From contig NZ_QUZU01000011.1 of the NCBI RefSeq assembly GCF_004682055.1, forward strand, positions 105,964 to 169,963: a DNA stretch of 64,000 nt, given 5' to 3'. Numbering within the stretch: position 1 is the first letter of the stretch; each line of letters begins with the position of its first letter. The DNA comes from Pseudomonas kairouanensis. Its GTDB lineage: Bacteria > Pseudomonadota > Gammaproteobacteria > Pseudomonadales > Pseudomonadaceae. The notes under the pieces are model-generated. The model was not told the origin of the DNA. It was given only the letters and a program-made list of their open reading frames with translations, and made no database searches. Shown in pieces: positions 1-9,452 of the stretch. Position numbers and translations under genes: made by a program.

Positions 1-494
<494 letters not shown>

Positions 495-513
495 TCAGGG
501 CTCCGGTAAAAAA

Positions 514-1911
514 TCAGAACGGTAATTGGAGATCAGGGGCAACACGTTTCAACTGGGCGTGGAATACGTCCTTGATGCGCTGCAACTCAGCCTCGGTATC
601 CGCCTCGAAACGCAGGACCAGCACCGGTGTGGTGTTGGACGCGCGAACCAGGCCCCAGCCTTTGGCGTAATCGACTCGCACACCATCAATGAGGGTCAGG
701 TCGGCGCCTTCGCCCCATTGCGCATCGTGCAGTGCGTCAATGATGCTGAATTTGCTCTCCTCGGTCACATGGATATTGATCTCTGGCGTAGAAATATCAT
801 TCGGGAAGGTCTGAAACAGCTCCTCGGCCGTGGATTTTTCCTTGCTGAGGATCTCCAGCAGACGAGCGGCGCTGTAAATGCCGTCATCGAAGCCGAACCA
901 GCGTTCCTTGAAGAACACATGGCCGCTCATTTCGCCGGCCAGCAGGGCGCCAGTTTCCTTCATTTTCTTTTTGATCAACGAGTGACCGGTCTTCCACATG
1001 AGTGGGCGGCCGCCGTATTCCTTGATCAGCGGGGTGAGGCGGCGGGTGCACTTCACGTCGAAGATGATCTCGGCGTTGGCGTTGCGTGCTACCACATCAC
1101 GGGCGAACAGCATCAGCAGGCGGTCCGGGAACACGATCTCGCCGGTCTCCGTCACCACGCCCACGCGGTCACCGTCGCCGTCGAAGGCCAGGCCCACGTC
1201 AGCCCCGGTTTCCTTGACCTTGGCGATCAGGTCCACCAGGTTTTCCGGCTTGCCTGGGTCTGGGTGGTGGTTGGGGAAGTGGCCGTCAACCTCGCAGAAC
1301 AGCGGGATTACCTCGCAGTTCAGCGCTTCGAGCAGTTGCGGGGCGATCACGCCGGCCGCGCCGTTGCCGCAGTCCACCACTACTTTGAGGCGGCGCGCGA
1401 GCTTGACGTCACGGGTGATTTCATCGGAGTAGCGCTGCAGGATGTCGACCTTGGTGATGCTGCCTTTACCGCTGGTCAGGTCGTTGGTCTTGAGGCGGTT
1501 GTGCAGGGCCTGGATCTGTTCGTTGGCAAGGGTATCGCCGGCGATGACGATCTTGAAGCCGTTGTAGTCCGACGGGTTATGGCTGCCGGTGAGCATCACC
1601 CCGGACTTGCCGGCCAGCACGTTAGCGGCGTAGTACAGCGCAGGGGTAGGCACCAGGCCGACGTCGCTGACATGGCAGCCGCTGTCGGCCAGGCCTTGGA
1701 TCAGTTGTTCCACCAACTCGGGGCCGGACAGGCGACCGTCACGGCCGACCGATACGTTGGGCTCGTCCTGGGCCAGGCTTTGGGAACCGATGGCGCGGCC
1801 AATCCAGTAGGCAGTTTCGGCAGTCAGGGTCTTGGGCACCACACCACGGATGTCGTAGGCGCGAAAGATGCTGTCGGGGAATGTCGGGGCTACTCGGGCT
1901 GCGGTACTCAT
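514..1911 (-). CDS. algC: Phosphomannomutase/phosphoglucomutase AlgC
   Basis: Interconverts 1- and 6-phosphates of mannose and glucose and feeds alginate, LPS and rhamnolipid precursors. The 465-residue product has all the hexosephosphate mutase marks: the phosphoserine loop TGSHNPSDYNGFK, the metal loop DGDGDRVG, the sugar loop GEMSGHVFF and a C-terminal phosphate-binding stretch RASNTTPVLVLRFE. I chose the ATG at 1911 (MSTAARVAPTFPDS); an in-frame ATG six codons upstream would add MEFPPA, which matches nothing I know of the family. Length fits the Pseudomonas enzyme. It lies between dut and argB on the same strand. Confidence 0.96.
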   Translation of the reverse strand: MSTAARVAPTFPDSIFRAYDIRGVVPKTLTAETAYWIGRAIGSQSLAQDEPNVSVGRDGRLSGPELVEQLIQGLADSGCHVSDVGLVPTPALYYAANVLAGKSGVMLTGSHNPSDYNGFKIVIAGDTLANEQIQALHNRLKTNDLTSGKGSITKVDILQRYSDEITRDVKLARRLKVVVDCGNGAAGVIAPQLLEALNCEVIPLFCEVDGHFPNHHPDPGKPENLVDLIAKVKETGADVGLAFDGDGDRVGVVTETGEIVFPDRLLMLFARDVVARNANAEIIFDVKCTRRLTPLIKEYGGRPLMWKTGHSLIKKKMKETGALLAGEMSGHVFFKERWFGFDDGIYSAARLLEILSKEKSTAEELFQTFPNDISTPEINIHVTEESKFSIIDALHDAQWGEGADLTLIDGVRVDYAKGWGLVRASNTTPVLVLRFEADTEAELQRIKDVFHAQLKRVAPDLQLPF

Positions 1912-2140
1912 CGCGGGGGGAAACTCCATCTGAAGGGGGCAAGGCTGGTCTGAATGTGACTGACCGGCAGGCTCAAACTGAAGGGTATGACGGTGTTTTT
2001 GGCAGAGAGTTCGTGGTGCAAAAATGCCATCGGAGCTTGGGCTCCGTCTTTTTGTCTGCGTAATTCATTGATTTCAATGGGGAAATCTCGCTGATTAAGT
2101 CCGCGCATTCTTCGTCCTGAAAAGCCTTGCGGTGGCGTCA

Positions 2141-2162
2141 GGCCGGGCAACGGCGCCCGGCC
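2141..2162. other. GC-rich perfect hairpin in dut-algC gap
   Basis: GGCCGGGC and GCCCGGCC form an 8-bp perfect stem around a 6-base loop just past the dut stop codon. No T run follows on the minus strand, so it is not a classical terminator; it may stabilise the upstream mRNA end or weakly attenuate algC transcription. The rest of the 264-base dut-algC gap shows nothing clear. Confidence 0.4.
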
Positions 2163-2175
2163 AGGTTCAGCGTAG

Positions 2176-2631
2176 TCAGTGGCTGCCGGAATGCCCGAAA
2201 CCGCCTGCGCCGCGTTGGGTTTCATCGAATTCCTGGACCAGTTCGAAGTGCGCCTGTACCACCGGCACCAGCACCAACTGTGCAATACGCTCGCCGACCG
2301 CGATATTGAATGCGGTCTGGCCACGGTTCCAGCACGACACCATCAGCTCGCCCTGATAGTCCGAGTCGATCAGGCCCACCAGGTTGCCCAGCACGATGCC
2401 GTGTTTGTGGCCCAGGCCCGAGCGCGGCAGGATCAGCGCCGCCAGGCCCGGGTCGCCGATGTAGATCGACAGGCCGGTGGGAATCAGCAGGGTCTGGCCC
2501 GGCTCAAGGACAGTGTCCTCCTTCAGCATGGCGCGCAGGTCCAGGCCGGCAGAGCCTGGGGTAGCGTAGGCCGGCAGGGGGAATTCGTTGCCGATGCGGG
2601 GGTCGAGGATCTTGGCTTGCAAAGCGTGCAT
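2176..2631 (-). CDS. dut: Deoxyuridine 5'-triphosphate nucleotidohydrolase
   Basis: Hydrolyses dUTP to dUMP and pyrophosphate, keeping uracil out of DNA and supplying dTMP synthesis. The 151-residue product shows the five dUTPase motifs in order: [38 protein letters not shown] and the glycine-rich tail [10 protein letters not shown]. Length is typical of the homotrimeric bacterial enzyme. The start lies 5 bases past the coaBC stop, so the two are surely translated from one message, as is usual in gamma-proteobacteria. Confidence 0.97.
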   Translation of the reverse strand: MHALQAKILDPRIGNEFPLPAYATPGSAGLDLRAMLKEDTVLEPGQTLLIPTGLSIYIGDPGLAALILPRSGLGHKHGIVLGNLVGLIDSDYQGELMVSCWNRGQTAFNIAVGERIAQLVLVPVVQAHFELVQEFDETQRGAGGFGHSGSH

Positions 2632-2636
2632 GGAAA

Positions 2637-3845
2637 TTAAACCTGGTTCAGCCGTTGGGCGATAAAAGAGATCAGTTGGCGGGCAATCTTGCCCTTGCTG
2701 GTCTGGGCGAAAAGGGTGGCCTGCAGGTCGCGGTCGATCACGCTGCAGGCGTTTTCCTCGCTGTTGAAGCCGATGCTCGGGTTGGCGACATCATTGGCAA
2801 CGATCAGATCGAGGTTTTTGTCTTTCAATTTGCGTGCGGCATAGTCCAGCAAATGCTCGGTCTCGGCGGCAAAACCGACGCTGAATGGGCGATCCGGACG
2901 GGTGGCGATGGTGGCCAGGATGTCCGGGTTGCGCACCATTTGCAGGAGCAGGCCGTCGCCGCTTGTAGGGTCTTTCTTGAGCTTTTGCGGGGCTACGACT
3001 TCCGGGCGGTAATCCGCAACCGCTGCCGAGGCGATGAACAGGTCGCAGGGAATGGCCGCTTCACAGGCCGCCAGCATGTCGCGGGCGCTGACTACGTCGA
3101 TTCGCGTGACCCGATCAGGGGTGGGCAAATGCACCGGGCCTGTGATCAGGGTGACGCGCGCGCCTGCCTCGACCGCCGCTTCCGCCAAGGCAAAGCCCAT
3201 TTTCCCTGAGCTATGGTTGGTGATGTAGCGCACCGGGTCGATGTTTTCCTGGGTTGGACCGGCGGTGATCAGCACATGCTTGCCGGTCAGGGCCAGGTGC
3301 TGGAAGCACTCGGCGGCGCACAGCGCCAGGTCATTGGCTTCAAGCATGCGGCCCATGCCCACGTCGCCGCAGGCCTGGCTGCCGGATGCCGGGCCGAAAA
3401 CCTTGAGGCCACGGCTTTGCAGCAACTGGGTGTTGGCCTGGGTGGCCGGGTCGCGCCACATGGCCTGGTTCATGGCCGGTGCGATGGCGACGGTGGCGTC
3501 GGTGGCCAATACCAGGGTGGTCAGCAGGTCGTCGGCGATGCCTTGGGCCAGACGGGCGATCAAGTCGGCGGTAGCCGGGGCGATCAGCACCAGGTCGGCC
3601 CATTTGGCCAGCTCGATGTGGCCCATGGCCGCTTCGGCCGCCGGGTCCAGCAGGTCCAGGTGAACTGGGTGGCCGGACAAGGCCTGCATGGTCAGCGGGG
3701 TGATGAACTCACTGCCGCCGCGGGTCATGACCACGCGCACTTCGGCGCCTTGGTCCAGGAGCCTGCGAACCAGTTCTGCGCTCTTGTAGGCGGCAATGCC
3801 GCCGCCGACGCCGAGAACGATGCGTTTCCGATACAGACGCTGCAT
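2637..3845 (-). CDS. coaBC: Bifunctional phosphopantothenoylcysteine decarboxylase/synthetase
   Basis: Two steps of coenzyme A synthesis in one 402-residue protein. The N-terminal CoaC half is a flavoprotein beginning [14 protein letters not shown], with the PAMNQAMW signature and active-site region [10 protein letters not shown]. The C-terminal CoaB half begins near [15 protein letters not shown] and contains NHSSGKMG and the KLKKD lysines. The open frame continues upstream, but the ATG at 3845 ([12 protein letters not shown]) matches the family N-terminus, and upstream residues look unlike protein. Divergent to radC; first gene of the coaBC-dut-algC-argB run. Confidence 0.95.
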   Translation of the reverse strand: MQRLYRKRIVLGVGGGIAAYKSAELVRRLLDQGAEVRVVMTRGGSEFITPLTMQALSGHPVHLDLLDPAAEAAMGHIELAKWADLVLIAPATADLIARLAQGIADDLLTTLVLATDATVAIAPAMNQAMWRDPATQANTQLLQSRGLKVFGPASGSQACGDVGMGRMLEANDLALCAAECFQHLALTGKHVLITAGPTQENIDPVRYITNHSSGKMGFALAEAAVEAGARVTLITGPVHLPTPDRVTRIDVVSARDMLAACEAAIPCDLFIASAAVADYRPEVVAPQKLKKDPTSGDGLLLQMVRNPDILATIATRPDRPFSVGFAAETEHLLDYAARKLKDKNLDLIVANDVANPSIGFNSEENACSVIDRDLQATLFAQTSKGKIARQLISFIAQRLNQV

Positions 3846-3983
3846 TGGTTTGCCTTTCCAGTTCAGTGACGCCTGCGATGCCCCCTCCCCAGGTGAAATC
3901 GCACGCAAAAAAGAGGGCCTACGATAACACAGCGTCCGCCAGGCAACAGCGGTGCACATGGCGCATATGGAGAGGGAGGTGGG

Positions 3984-4658
3984 ATGAGTATTCGCGATTG
4001 GCCGGTGGCCGAGCGGCCACGGGAGAAGCTGTTGGAGTGGGGGGCGGCGAGTCTTTCGGATGCTGAATTGCTGGCGATTTTCCTGCGCACCGGCGTTGCC
4101 GGCATGAGCGCCGTAGACCTGGCGCGCCATCTGCTGATGCAGTTTGGCGGCCTGCGCCCGTTGCTGGAGGCCAGCCAGACCCAGTTCAGTCAGCACTTGG
4201 GCCTGGGGCCGGCGAAGTTTGCCCAGTTGCAGGCGGTGCTGGAAATGTCCCGGCGCCACATGGCCGAGCGGCTGCGCAGCCATTCGGTGTTGGAAAGCCC
4301 GGTGGCGGTGCGGGATTACCTCAAGGCGCTGTTGCGTCATGAGCCCCACGAGACCTTTGGTTGCCTGTTTCTGGACTCAAAACACCGGGTGCTTGGGTTC
4401 GAGGCGTTGTCCCAGGGCACCATCGACGCGGCGATGGTTTACCCCCGGCAAGTGGTCAAGCGCGCTTTGGCTTATAACGCTGCGGCGCTGATCCTGTGTC
4501 ACAACCATCCTTCCGGCAGCCTGGAGCCCAGCGCAGCTGATCGAAAATTGACCAAGTTGCTGCAAAAAGCCCTGGAAGTGGTGGATGTGCGGGTGCTGGA
4601 CCACATCATCGTGGGCGACGGTGACCCCTTGTCGATGGCGGAATATGGCTGGATGTAA
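3984..4658 (+). CDS. radC: RadC family JAB-domain protein
   Basis: A 224-residue protein of the RadC/YicR family. The N-terminal third has a helix-hairpin-helix-like region ([20 protein letters not shown]). The C-terminal MPN/JAB domain carries the metal-binding motif [14 protein letters not shown], matching the HxHPSG...PSxxD pattern. The role is uncertain; the old link to DNA repair was revised, and related proteins sit in phage and plasmid loci. A GGGAGGTGGG stretch right before the ATG is a strong ribosome site. It is divergent from coaBC and convergent with the binding-protein gene. Confidence 0.93.
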   Translation: MSIRDWPVAERPREKLLEWGAASLSDAELLAIFLRTGVAGMSAVDLARHLLMQFGGLRPLLEASQTQFSQHLGLGPAKFAQLQAVLEMSRRHMAERLRSHSVLESPVAVRDYLKALLRHEPHETFGCLFLDSKHRVLGFEALSQGTIDAAMVYPRQVVKRALAYNAAALILCHNHPSGSLEPSAADRKLTKLLQKALEVVDVRVLDHIIVGDGDPLSMAEYGWM

Positions 4659-4679
4659 CCCCGCCCGATCAGGGCGGGG
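4659..4679. terminator. Hairpin between convergent radC and binding-protein genes
   Basis: CCCCGCCC and GGGCGGGG form an 8-bp perfect stem with a 5-base loop, starting at the base after the radC stop and ending 7 bases before the stop of the convergent gene. The position suggests a bidirectional terminator although no T run follows on either strand. Confidence 0.55.
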
Positions 4680-4686
4680 CACAGGT

Positions 4687-6279
4687 TCAGGGCTTGATGC
4701 TGACCTTGGAGAAATCCTGGCGGCCGAACGGGCTTACCTGGTAACCCTCGACAGTCTTGCGTGCCAGAGCGAACGCCGTTGGGTGAGCCAGCGGCAACCA
4801 CAGCGCCTGTTGCTGGATCTGCGCCTGGGCCTGCTGGTACAGCTTGCTGCGTACCCCTTGCTCGCTGGTGGTCTTGCCAGCACTGATCAGCTTGTCCAGC
4901 GCCGGGTCGCAGTAGCGGGCGAAGTTGGTACCGGACTTCACCGCCGCGCAAGAGAACTGCGGGGTCAGGAAGTTATCCGGGTCGCCGTTGTCGCCGGCCC
5001 AGCCCATGAACAGCAGGTCGTGCTCACCGGCCTTGGCGCGGCGGATCAGCTCGCCCCACTCGATCACACGGATCTCGGCCTGGATGCCGATTTTGGCCAG
5101 GTCTGCCTGCAGCAGTTGGGCGCCGAGGTTCGGGTTGGGGTTCAGCAGGCTGCCGGTGGGGCGTGTCCAGATCGTGGTCTTGAAGCCGTCCTTGAGACCG
5201 GCACGGTCCAGCAGGGATTTGGCTTTGGCCAGGTCCTGTGGATAACCCGGCAAATCCTTGGCGTAGCTCCAAGTATTGGGCGGGTAAGGGCCATTGGCGG
5301 CTTCGGCGGTGCCTTCAAATACAGCCTTGAGGTAGCTGGCCTTGTCGAACGCCAGGTTGATTGCCTGACGTACTTCGGGCTTGTCCAGCGGTGGATGCTG
5401 GCTGTTGATGGCCACGAATGCGGTCATGAAGGCTGCGGTTTTCTCGACCTTGAGTGCGGTGTCCTTCTCGGCCTCGCCCACATCCAGCGGCTTGGGCGAC
5501 AGGGCGATCTGGCATTCATTGCGGTGCAATTTCTGCAGGCGCACGTTGGCATCCGGAGTGATGGCGAAGATCAAGTTATCCACAGCCGGTTTGCCAGCGA
5601 AGTAGTCCGGGTTGGCCTTGTAGCGCACTACAGCGTCTTTCTGGAAACGCGAGAAAACAAACGGCCCGGTGCCGATTGGCTGGCTGTTGAGCTTTTCGGG
5701 AGTACCGGCCTTGAGCAGCTTGTCGGCGTATTCCGCCGGGTAGATGGAGGCAAAGCCCATGCTCAGCGCGGCAAGGAACGTGGAGTCGGCGTGATCGAGG
5801 GTGAACCGTACGGTCAGCGGGTCGAGGGCGTCGATTTTCTTGACCAGCGTCGGCAATTGCAACGACTGCGCGTGGGGGAAGCCACTCTGGGCGATCTTGT
5901 GCCACGGGTTGGCCGGGTCGAGCATGCGCTCGAAGCTGAAGCGAACGTCTTCGGCGGAAAGGGCGCGGCTTGGGGTGAAATAGTCGGTGCGGTGGAACTT
6001 CACATCCGGGTGCAGCTTGAAGGTGTAGGTCAGGCCGTCCGGCGAAACTTCCCAGCTGTCCGCCAGGCTGGGCACCAGCTTGCCACTGGCCGCGTCGTAG
6101 TCCACCAGGCGGTTCATGAGCACATCGGCCGAGGCGTTGGTGGTGGTCAGCGAGTTGTATTGCACCACATCGAACCCTTCGGGGCTGGCCTCGGTGCAAA
6201 CGCTCAAGTTGCTGGCGGCAGAGGCCAGCGGCGCGATAAAGAGAGGGGCGAGCAACAGCGGTAGGGCAGCGAGGCGCAT
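4687..6279 (-). CDS. Periplasmic peptide-type ABC transporter substrate-binding protein
   Basis: A 530-residue extracellular solute-binding protein of family 5 (DppA/OppA/SapA type). A signal peptide is clear (MRLAALPLLLAPLFIAPLASA, cleavage after ASA). The mature part begins SNLSVCTEASPEGFDVVQ, like dipeptide-binding proteins, and holds the family block around RLVDYDAASGKLVPSLADSW, with GLTYTFKLHPDVKFH after it. No permease or ATPase genes are adjacent, so it is an orphan component that must use a transporter encoded elsewhere; the ligand is not deducible. AAAGGAAA upstream of the ATG is the ribosome site. Confidence 0.92.
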   Translation of the reverse strand: MRLAALPLLLAPLFIAPLASAASNLSVCTEASPEGFDVVQYNSLTTTNASADVLMNRLVDYDAASGKLVPSLADSWEVSPDGLTYTFKLHPDVKFHRTDYFTPSRALSAEDVRFSFERMLDPANPWHKIAQSGFPHAQSLQLPTLVKKIDALDPLTVRFTLDHADSTFLAALSMGFASIYPAEYADKLLKAGTPEKLNSQPIGTGPFVFSRFQKDAVVRYKANPDYFAGKPAVDNLIFAITPDANVRLQKLHRNECQIALSPKPLDVGEAEKDTALKVEKTAAFMTAFVAINSQHPPLDKPEVRQAINLAFDKASYLKAVFEGTAEAANGPYPPNTWSYAKDLPGYPQDLAKAKSLLDRAGLKDGFKTTIWTRPTGSLLNPNPNLGAQLLQADLAKIGIQAEIRVIEWGELIRRAKAGEHDLLFMGWAGDNGDPDNFLTPQFSCAAVKSGTNFARYCDPALDKLISAGKTTSEQGVRSKLYQQAQAQIQQQALWLPLAHPTAFALARKTVEGYQVSPFGRQDFSKVSIKP

Positions 6280-6560
6280 GTTCGGTTTCCTTTGCAGATC
6301 GAAGGCCCATCTGCGAGTGCAGTCTGGAAAAGGCCTACCGTAGAGGTCTGATTGATAAATGACTAGCCCATTTTTGCCTGTGCTTTTGCTTCAAATGCTG
6401 TTTTCATGGCGCCTCAGCGCGTTCCGCCGTGCATTTTTTTGCGCGGGTGGGCGCTGTAAATCATTCTGTGCGACGAGTGGTCGGCTGTGACAGCGGCCCC
6501 TCCTGGCAACGGTTCAGGTGTGTTTTGCCTAGATTTACGCCGGTAAAAACACACGGGCTG

Positions 6561-6589
6561 TTGTTGCACTGGGGTCTTTCTGGTATAAA
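6561..6589 (+). promoter_or_regulatory. Probable sigma-70 promoter of rpmB-rpmG
   Basis: TTGTTG, a 17-base spacer, then TATAAA. The start of transcription would fall near 6596, giving a leader of about 140 bases before rpmB. The rest of the 458-base gap from 6280 holds the upstream region of the minus-strand binding-protein gene and nothing else I can name. Confidence 0.55.
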
Positions 6590-6693
6590 GCAGCGCTCTT
6601 TTCTAGGGGCCCGGTTCCTTCGCTTGTAGGTGTAGCCGGTAAGACCCTAAAGAAACGCGGCGCCTGGCGCCAAATGACTGAGAGATTAAGCGG

Positions 6694-6712
6694 CCAACCC
6701 ATGCCGGGTTGG
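6694..6712 (+). promoter_or_regulatory. Leader hairpin upstream of rpmB
   Basis: CCAACCC and GGGTTGG pair around a 5-base loop, 25 bases before the rpmB start codon and inside the predicted leader. A second small stem, GGCGCC-TGGCGCC-like, lies at about 6658-6672. Such leader stems could mediate feedback by a ribosomal protein, but this is inference. Confidence 0.3.
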
Positions 6713-6737
6713 GCATGTGGTTTTAGAGGGCTGAGGC

Positions 6738-6971
6738 ATGTCGAGAGTCTGTCAAGTTACCGGTAAGGGTCCGGTGACTGGGAATAACATTTCCCACGCA
6801 AATAACAAAACCCGTCGTCGTTTCCTGCCGAACCTGCAGCATCACCGCTTCTGGGTTGAAGAAGAGAAACGTTTTGTTCGCCTGCGTGTATCTGCTAAAG
6901 GCATGCGCATCATCGACAAGCGTGGCATCACTGTCGTGCTGGCCGAAATCCGTGCCGCTGGCAAGATCTAA
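6738..6971 (+). CDS. rpmB: 50S ribosomal protein L28
   Basis: A 77-residue basic protein starting [17 protein letters not shown], the typical proteobacterial L28 N-terminus, with [17 protein letters not shown] and [11 protein letters not shown] further on. GAGG lies just before the ATG. It is followed after 11 bases by rpmG and the pair ends at a strong terminator, the usual rpmB-rpmG operon. Confidence 0.98.
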   Translation: MSRVCQVTGKGPVTGNNISHANNKTRRRFLPNLQHHRFWVEEEKRFVRLRVSAKGMRIIDKRGITVVLAEIRAAGKI

Positions 6972-6982
6972 GGAGCTCTATC

Positions 6983-7138
6983 ATGCGTGAATTGATTCGA
7001 ATGATCTCTAGCGCCGGTACTGGTCACTTCTACACTACCGACAAGAACAAGCGTACTACCCCGGACAAGCTCGAAAAGAAAATGTTCGACCCGCGCGTTC
7101 GCAAGCACGTGATCTACAAAGAAGGCAAAATCAAGTAA
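6983..7138 (+). CDS. rpmG: 50S ribosomal protein L33
   Basis: A 51-residue basic protein beginning [20 protein letters not shown] and ending YKEGKIK, matching gamma-proteobacterial L33. No CxxC zinc pairs are present, so it is the zinc-independent form. AAGGAGCTC precedes the ATG. Second gene of the rpmB-rpmG operon. Confidence 0.97.
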   Translation: MRELIRMISSAGTGHFYTTDKNKRTTPDKLEKKMFDPRVRKHVIYKEGKIK

Positions 7139-7156
7139 TTGATTTTCTTCCTTGTG

Positions 7157-7193
7157 AAAAAAAGCCCGTCTCTCACGAGTCGGGCTTTTTTTT
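7157..7193 (+). terminator. Rho-independent terminator after rpmG
   Basis: An A run, AAGCCCG, a loop, CGGGCTT and a T run form a strong stem 20 bases past the rpmG stop. The A run also lets it act on the convergent cupin gene. Confidence 0.9.
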
Positions 7194-7209
7194 GCCTGTG
7201 ATTTGCCGG

Positions 7210-7572
7210 TCAGGCCTTCTGTTCAAACACCACGTAGATCTTGCGGCACGGCTCCAGCACTTCCCAAGTGCCCACGAACCCGGCCGGGATCACGAAGCGG
7301 TCGCCGGCGCGCAGGGTCTTGGCGTTACCCTCGGCATCCCTCAGCACAGACACACCCTGCACAATTTCGCAGTACTCGTGTTCGGTGTAGTTGACCTTCC
7401 AGTGCCCGACCTCTCCCTCCCACACCCCAGCGCTCATTTGGCCGCACGGGCTGTTGTAGTGGTTGTAGATCGTTTGCTCAGGGTCGCCCTTGAGGATTTT
7501 TTCCGCAGCAGGGCGGTAGCGGTCGGGGGCGGTGTTGGCTTGGCTGAAGTCGACGATGTCCTGGATGCTCAT
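7210..7572 (-). CDS. Small cupin-domain protein
   Basis: A 120-residue protein with one cupin barrel of the Cupin_3/EutQ-like type. The central part shows SAGVWEGEVGHWKVNY, then YTEHEYCEIVQGVSVLRD and the second motif RAGDRFVIPAGFVGTWEV. The expected metal ligands are reduced to a few His/Glu (HEYCE), so metal binding is open. Proteins of this kind often accompany amine catabolism genes, and here an aldehyde dehydrogenase lies divergently upstream. The function is unknown beyond the fold. Confidence 0.8.
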   Translation of the reverse strand: MSIQDIVDFSQANTAPDRYRPAAEKILKGDPEQTIYNHYNSPCGQMSAGVWEGEVGHWKVNYTEHEYCEIVQGVSVLRDAEGNAKTLRAGDRFVIPAGFVGTWEVLEPCRKIYVVFEQKA

Positions 7573-7802
7573 GTGCGTGTCCCGTCTGGCCTGCGGTTGA
7601 AGAGCCCAAAGTCTATGTTTATTAAAATGAACATCGCAAGGGCGTATCCCGGGGTTATGTCAAATATATTGAAACATCCCCAGCGGCTGGTTTAGGGTGG
7701 CACCTGCCTTGAGCCGAACAGCAGGCTGGCGGGGCAAGCATTCTTTGAGGCTGCCGGGGGACATCGCCTGGCCCTTGTATTCAATAAGAGGAGGACACCC
7801 GC

Positions 7803-9296
7803 ATGACCACCCTGACCCGTGCCGACTGGGAACAACGCGCCAAGGATCTGAAGATCGAAGGCCGTGCTTACATCAATGGCGAATACACCGCCGCAGCCTC
7901 CGGTGACACCTTCGAATGCATCAGCCCGGTCGACGGCCGTCTGCTGGGCAAGGTAGCCAGCTGTGACGCCGCCGACGCCCAGCGCGCCGTGGAAAACGCC
8001 CGCGCTACCTTCAATTCCGGTGTCTGGTCGCGCCTGGCGCCGGCCAAGCGCAAGTCGGCCATGATCCGTTTCGCCGCGCTGCTCAAGGAAAATGCCGAAG
8101 AGCTGGCGCTGCTTGAAACCCTGGACATGGGCAAGCCAATCAGCGATTCCCTCAATGTTGACGTGGCCGGCGCAGCCAATGCCCTGAGCTGGAGCGGCGA
8201 GGCCATCGACAAGATCTACGACGAAGTTGCAGCAACGCCACACAATCAGCTGGGCCTGGTGACCCGCGAGCCTGTCGGCGTCGTGGCGGCCATTGTGCCG
8301 TGGAACTTCCCGCTGATGATGGCCTGCTGGAAGCTGGGGCCAGCGCTGTCCACCGGTAACTCGGTGATCCTCAAACCGTCCGAAAAGTCTCCGCTGACTG
8401 CCATCCGTATCGCTGCACTGGCGGTGGAAGCCGGTATTCCAAAAGGCGTGTTCAACGTGCTGCCGGGCTATGGCCATACCGTGGGCAATGCGCTGGCGTT
8501 GCACATGGACGTCGACACCCTGGTGTTCACCGGCTCTACCAAGATCGCCAAGCAGCTGTTGATCCGCTCCGGCGAATCGAATATGAAGCGCGTATGGCTG
8601 GAGGCTGGCGGCAAGAGCCCGAACATCGTGTTTGCCGACGCCCCGGACCTGCAGGCCGCCGCCGAATCTGCCGCTGGCGCCATTGCCTTCAACCAGGGTG
8701 AGGTCTGCACTGCCGGTTCGCGTCTGCTCGTGGAGCGCTCCATCAAAGACAAATTCCTGCCGCTGGTGATCGAAGCCCTCAAAGGCTGGAAGCCAGGCAA
8801 CCCGCTGGACCCGGCCACCAATGTGGGCGCCCTGGTGGACACCCAGCAGATGAATACCGTGCTGTCCTACATTGAAGCCGGCCACACCGACGGTGCCAAA
8901 TTGGTGGCGGGCGGCAAGCGCACCCTGGAAGAAACCGGCGGTACCTACGTGGAGCCGACGATTTTCGACGGTGTGACCAACGCCATGAAAATCGCCCAGG
9001 AAGAGATCTTCGGTCCAGTCCTTTCGGTGATCACCTTCGACAGTGCCGAAGAAGCGGTCGCCATTGCCAACGACACCATCTACGGCCTGGCCGCAGCGGT
9101 GTGGACAGCGGATATCTCCAAGGCGCACCTGACTGCCAAGGCCCTGCGTGCTGGTAGCGTGTGGGTCAACCAGTACGACGGTGGCGATATGACCGCGCCG
9201 TTCGGTGGCTTCAAGCAGTCGGGCAATGGCCGCGACAAGTCGCTGCATGCGTTCGACAAGTACACCGAGCTGAAATCGACCTGGATCAAGCTGTAA
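7803..9296 (+). CDS. Aldehyde dehydrogenase, KauB/PuuC type
   Basis: A 497-residue NAD(P)-dependent aldehyde dehydrogenase. Rossmann and active-site motifs are complete: VPWNFPLMMACWK, the cofactor lysine in LKPSEKSP, VFTGSTKIAKQLL, the general base in LEAGGKSPN and the catalytic cysteine in FNQGEVCTAGSRL. From gene order I infer orthology to P. aeruginosa PA5312 (kauB), which oxidises 4-guanidinobutyraldehyde and gamma-glutamyl-aminobutyraldehyde in arginine and polyamine breakdown; the exact substrate is not proven by sequence. GAGGAGG lies before the ATG. The putative glutamylputrescine oxidase at 14081 would make its substrate. Confidence 0.9.
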   Translation: MTTLTRADWEQRAKDLKIEGRAYINGEYTAAASGDTFECISPVDGRLLGKVASCDAADAQRAVENARATFNSGVWSRLAPAKRKSAMIRFAALLKENAEELALLETLDMGKPISDSLNVDVAGAANALSWSGEAIDKIYDEVAATPHNQLGLVTREPVGVVAAIVPWNFPLMMACWKLGPALSTGNSVILKPSEKSPLTAIRIAALAVEAGIPKGVFNVLPGYGHTVGNALALHMDVDTLVFTGSTKIAKQLLIRSGESNMKRVWLEAGGKSPNIVFADAPDLQAAAESAAGAIAFNQGEVCTAGSRLLVERSIKDKFLPLVIEALKGWKPGNPLDPATNVGALVDTQQMNTVLSYIEAGHTDGAKLVAGGKRTLEETGGTYVEPTIFDGVTNAMKIAQEEIFGPVLSVITFDSAEEAVAIANDTIYGLAAAVWTADISKAHLTAKALRAGSVWVNQYDGGDMTAPFGGFKQSGNGRDKSLHAFDKYTELKSTWIKL

Positions 9297-9322
9297 CTTT
9301 CAGGGCTCACCGCAGGTAAAAA

Positions 9323-9411
9323 TGTGGGAGCGGGCTTGCTCGCGAATGCGGTGTATCAGTACCAGATGAGCTGGCTGATCCACCGCGTTCGCGAGCAAGC
9401 CCGCTCCCACA
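9323..9411. repeat. Paired REP (REPIN-like) inverted repeat
   Basis: Two 31-base arms beginning TGTGGGAGCGGGCTTGCTCG and ending as its reverse complement differ at one base and enclose a 27-base loop. It is one of four paired copies in this window (also 22680, 45461, 55949). It lies between the aldehyde dehydrogenase stop and the MFS gene. Confidence 0.85.
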
Positions 9412-9452
9412 CTGTTTTGTGTGTTCTTAAAGTTATCCACAGGAGCGTGGAA

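Noticed and set aside
526..1953. 475-residue plus-strand frame opposite algC
   Set aside because: Antisense shadow of algC; low-complexity His/Gln/Val-rich translation typical of reversed GC-rich genes, with no domain.
7692..9248. 518-residue minus-strand frame opposite the aldehyde dehydrogenase
   Set aside because: The aldehyde dehydrogenase on the other strand is complete and conserved; the antisense product shows no family motif.
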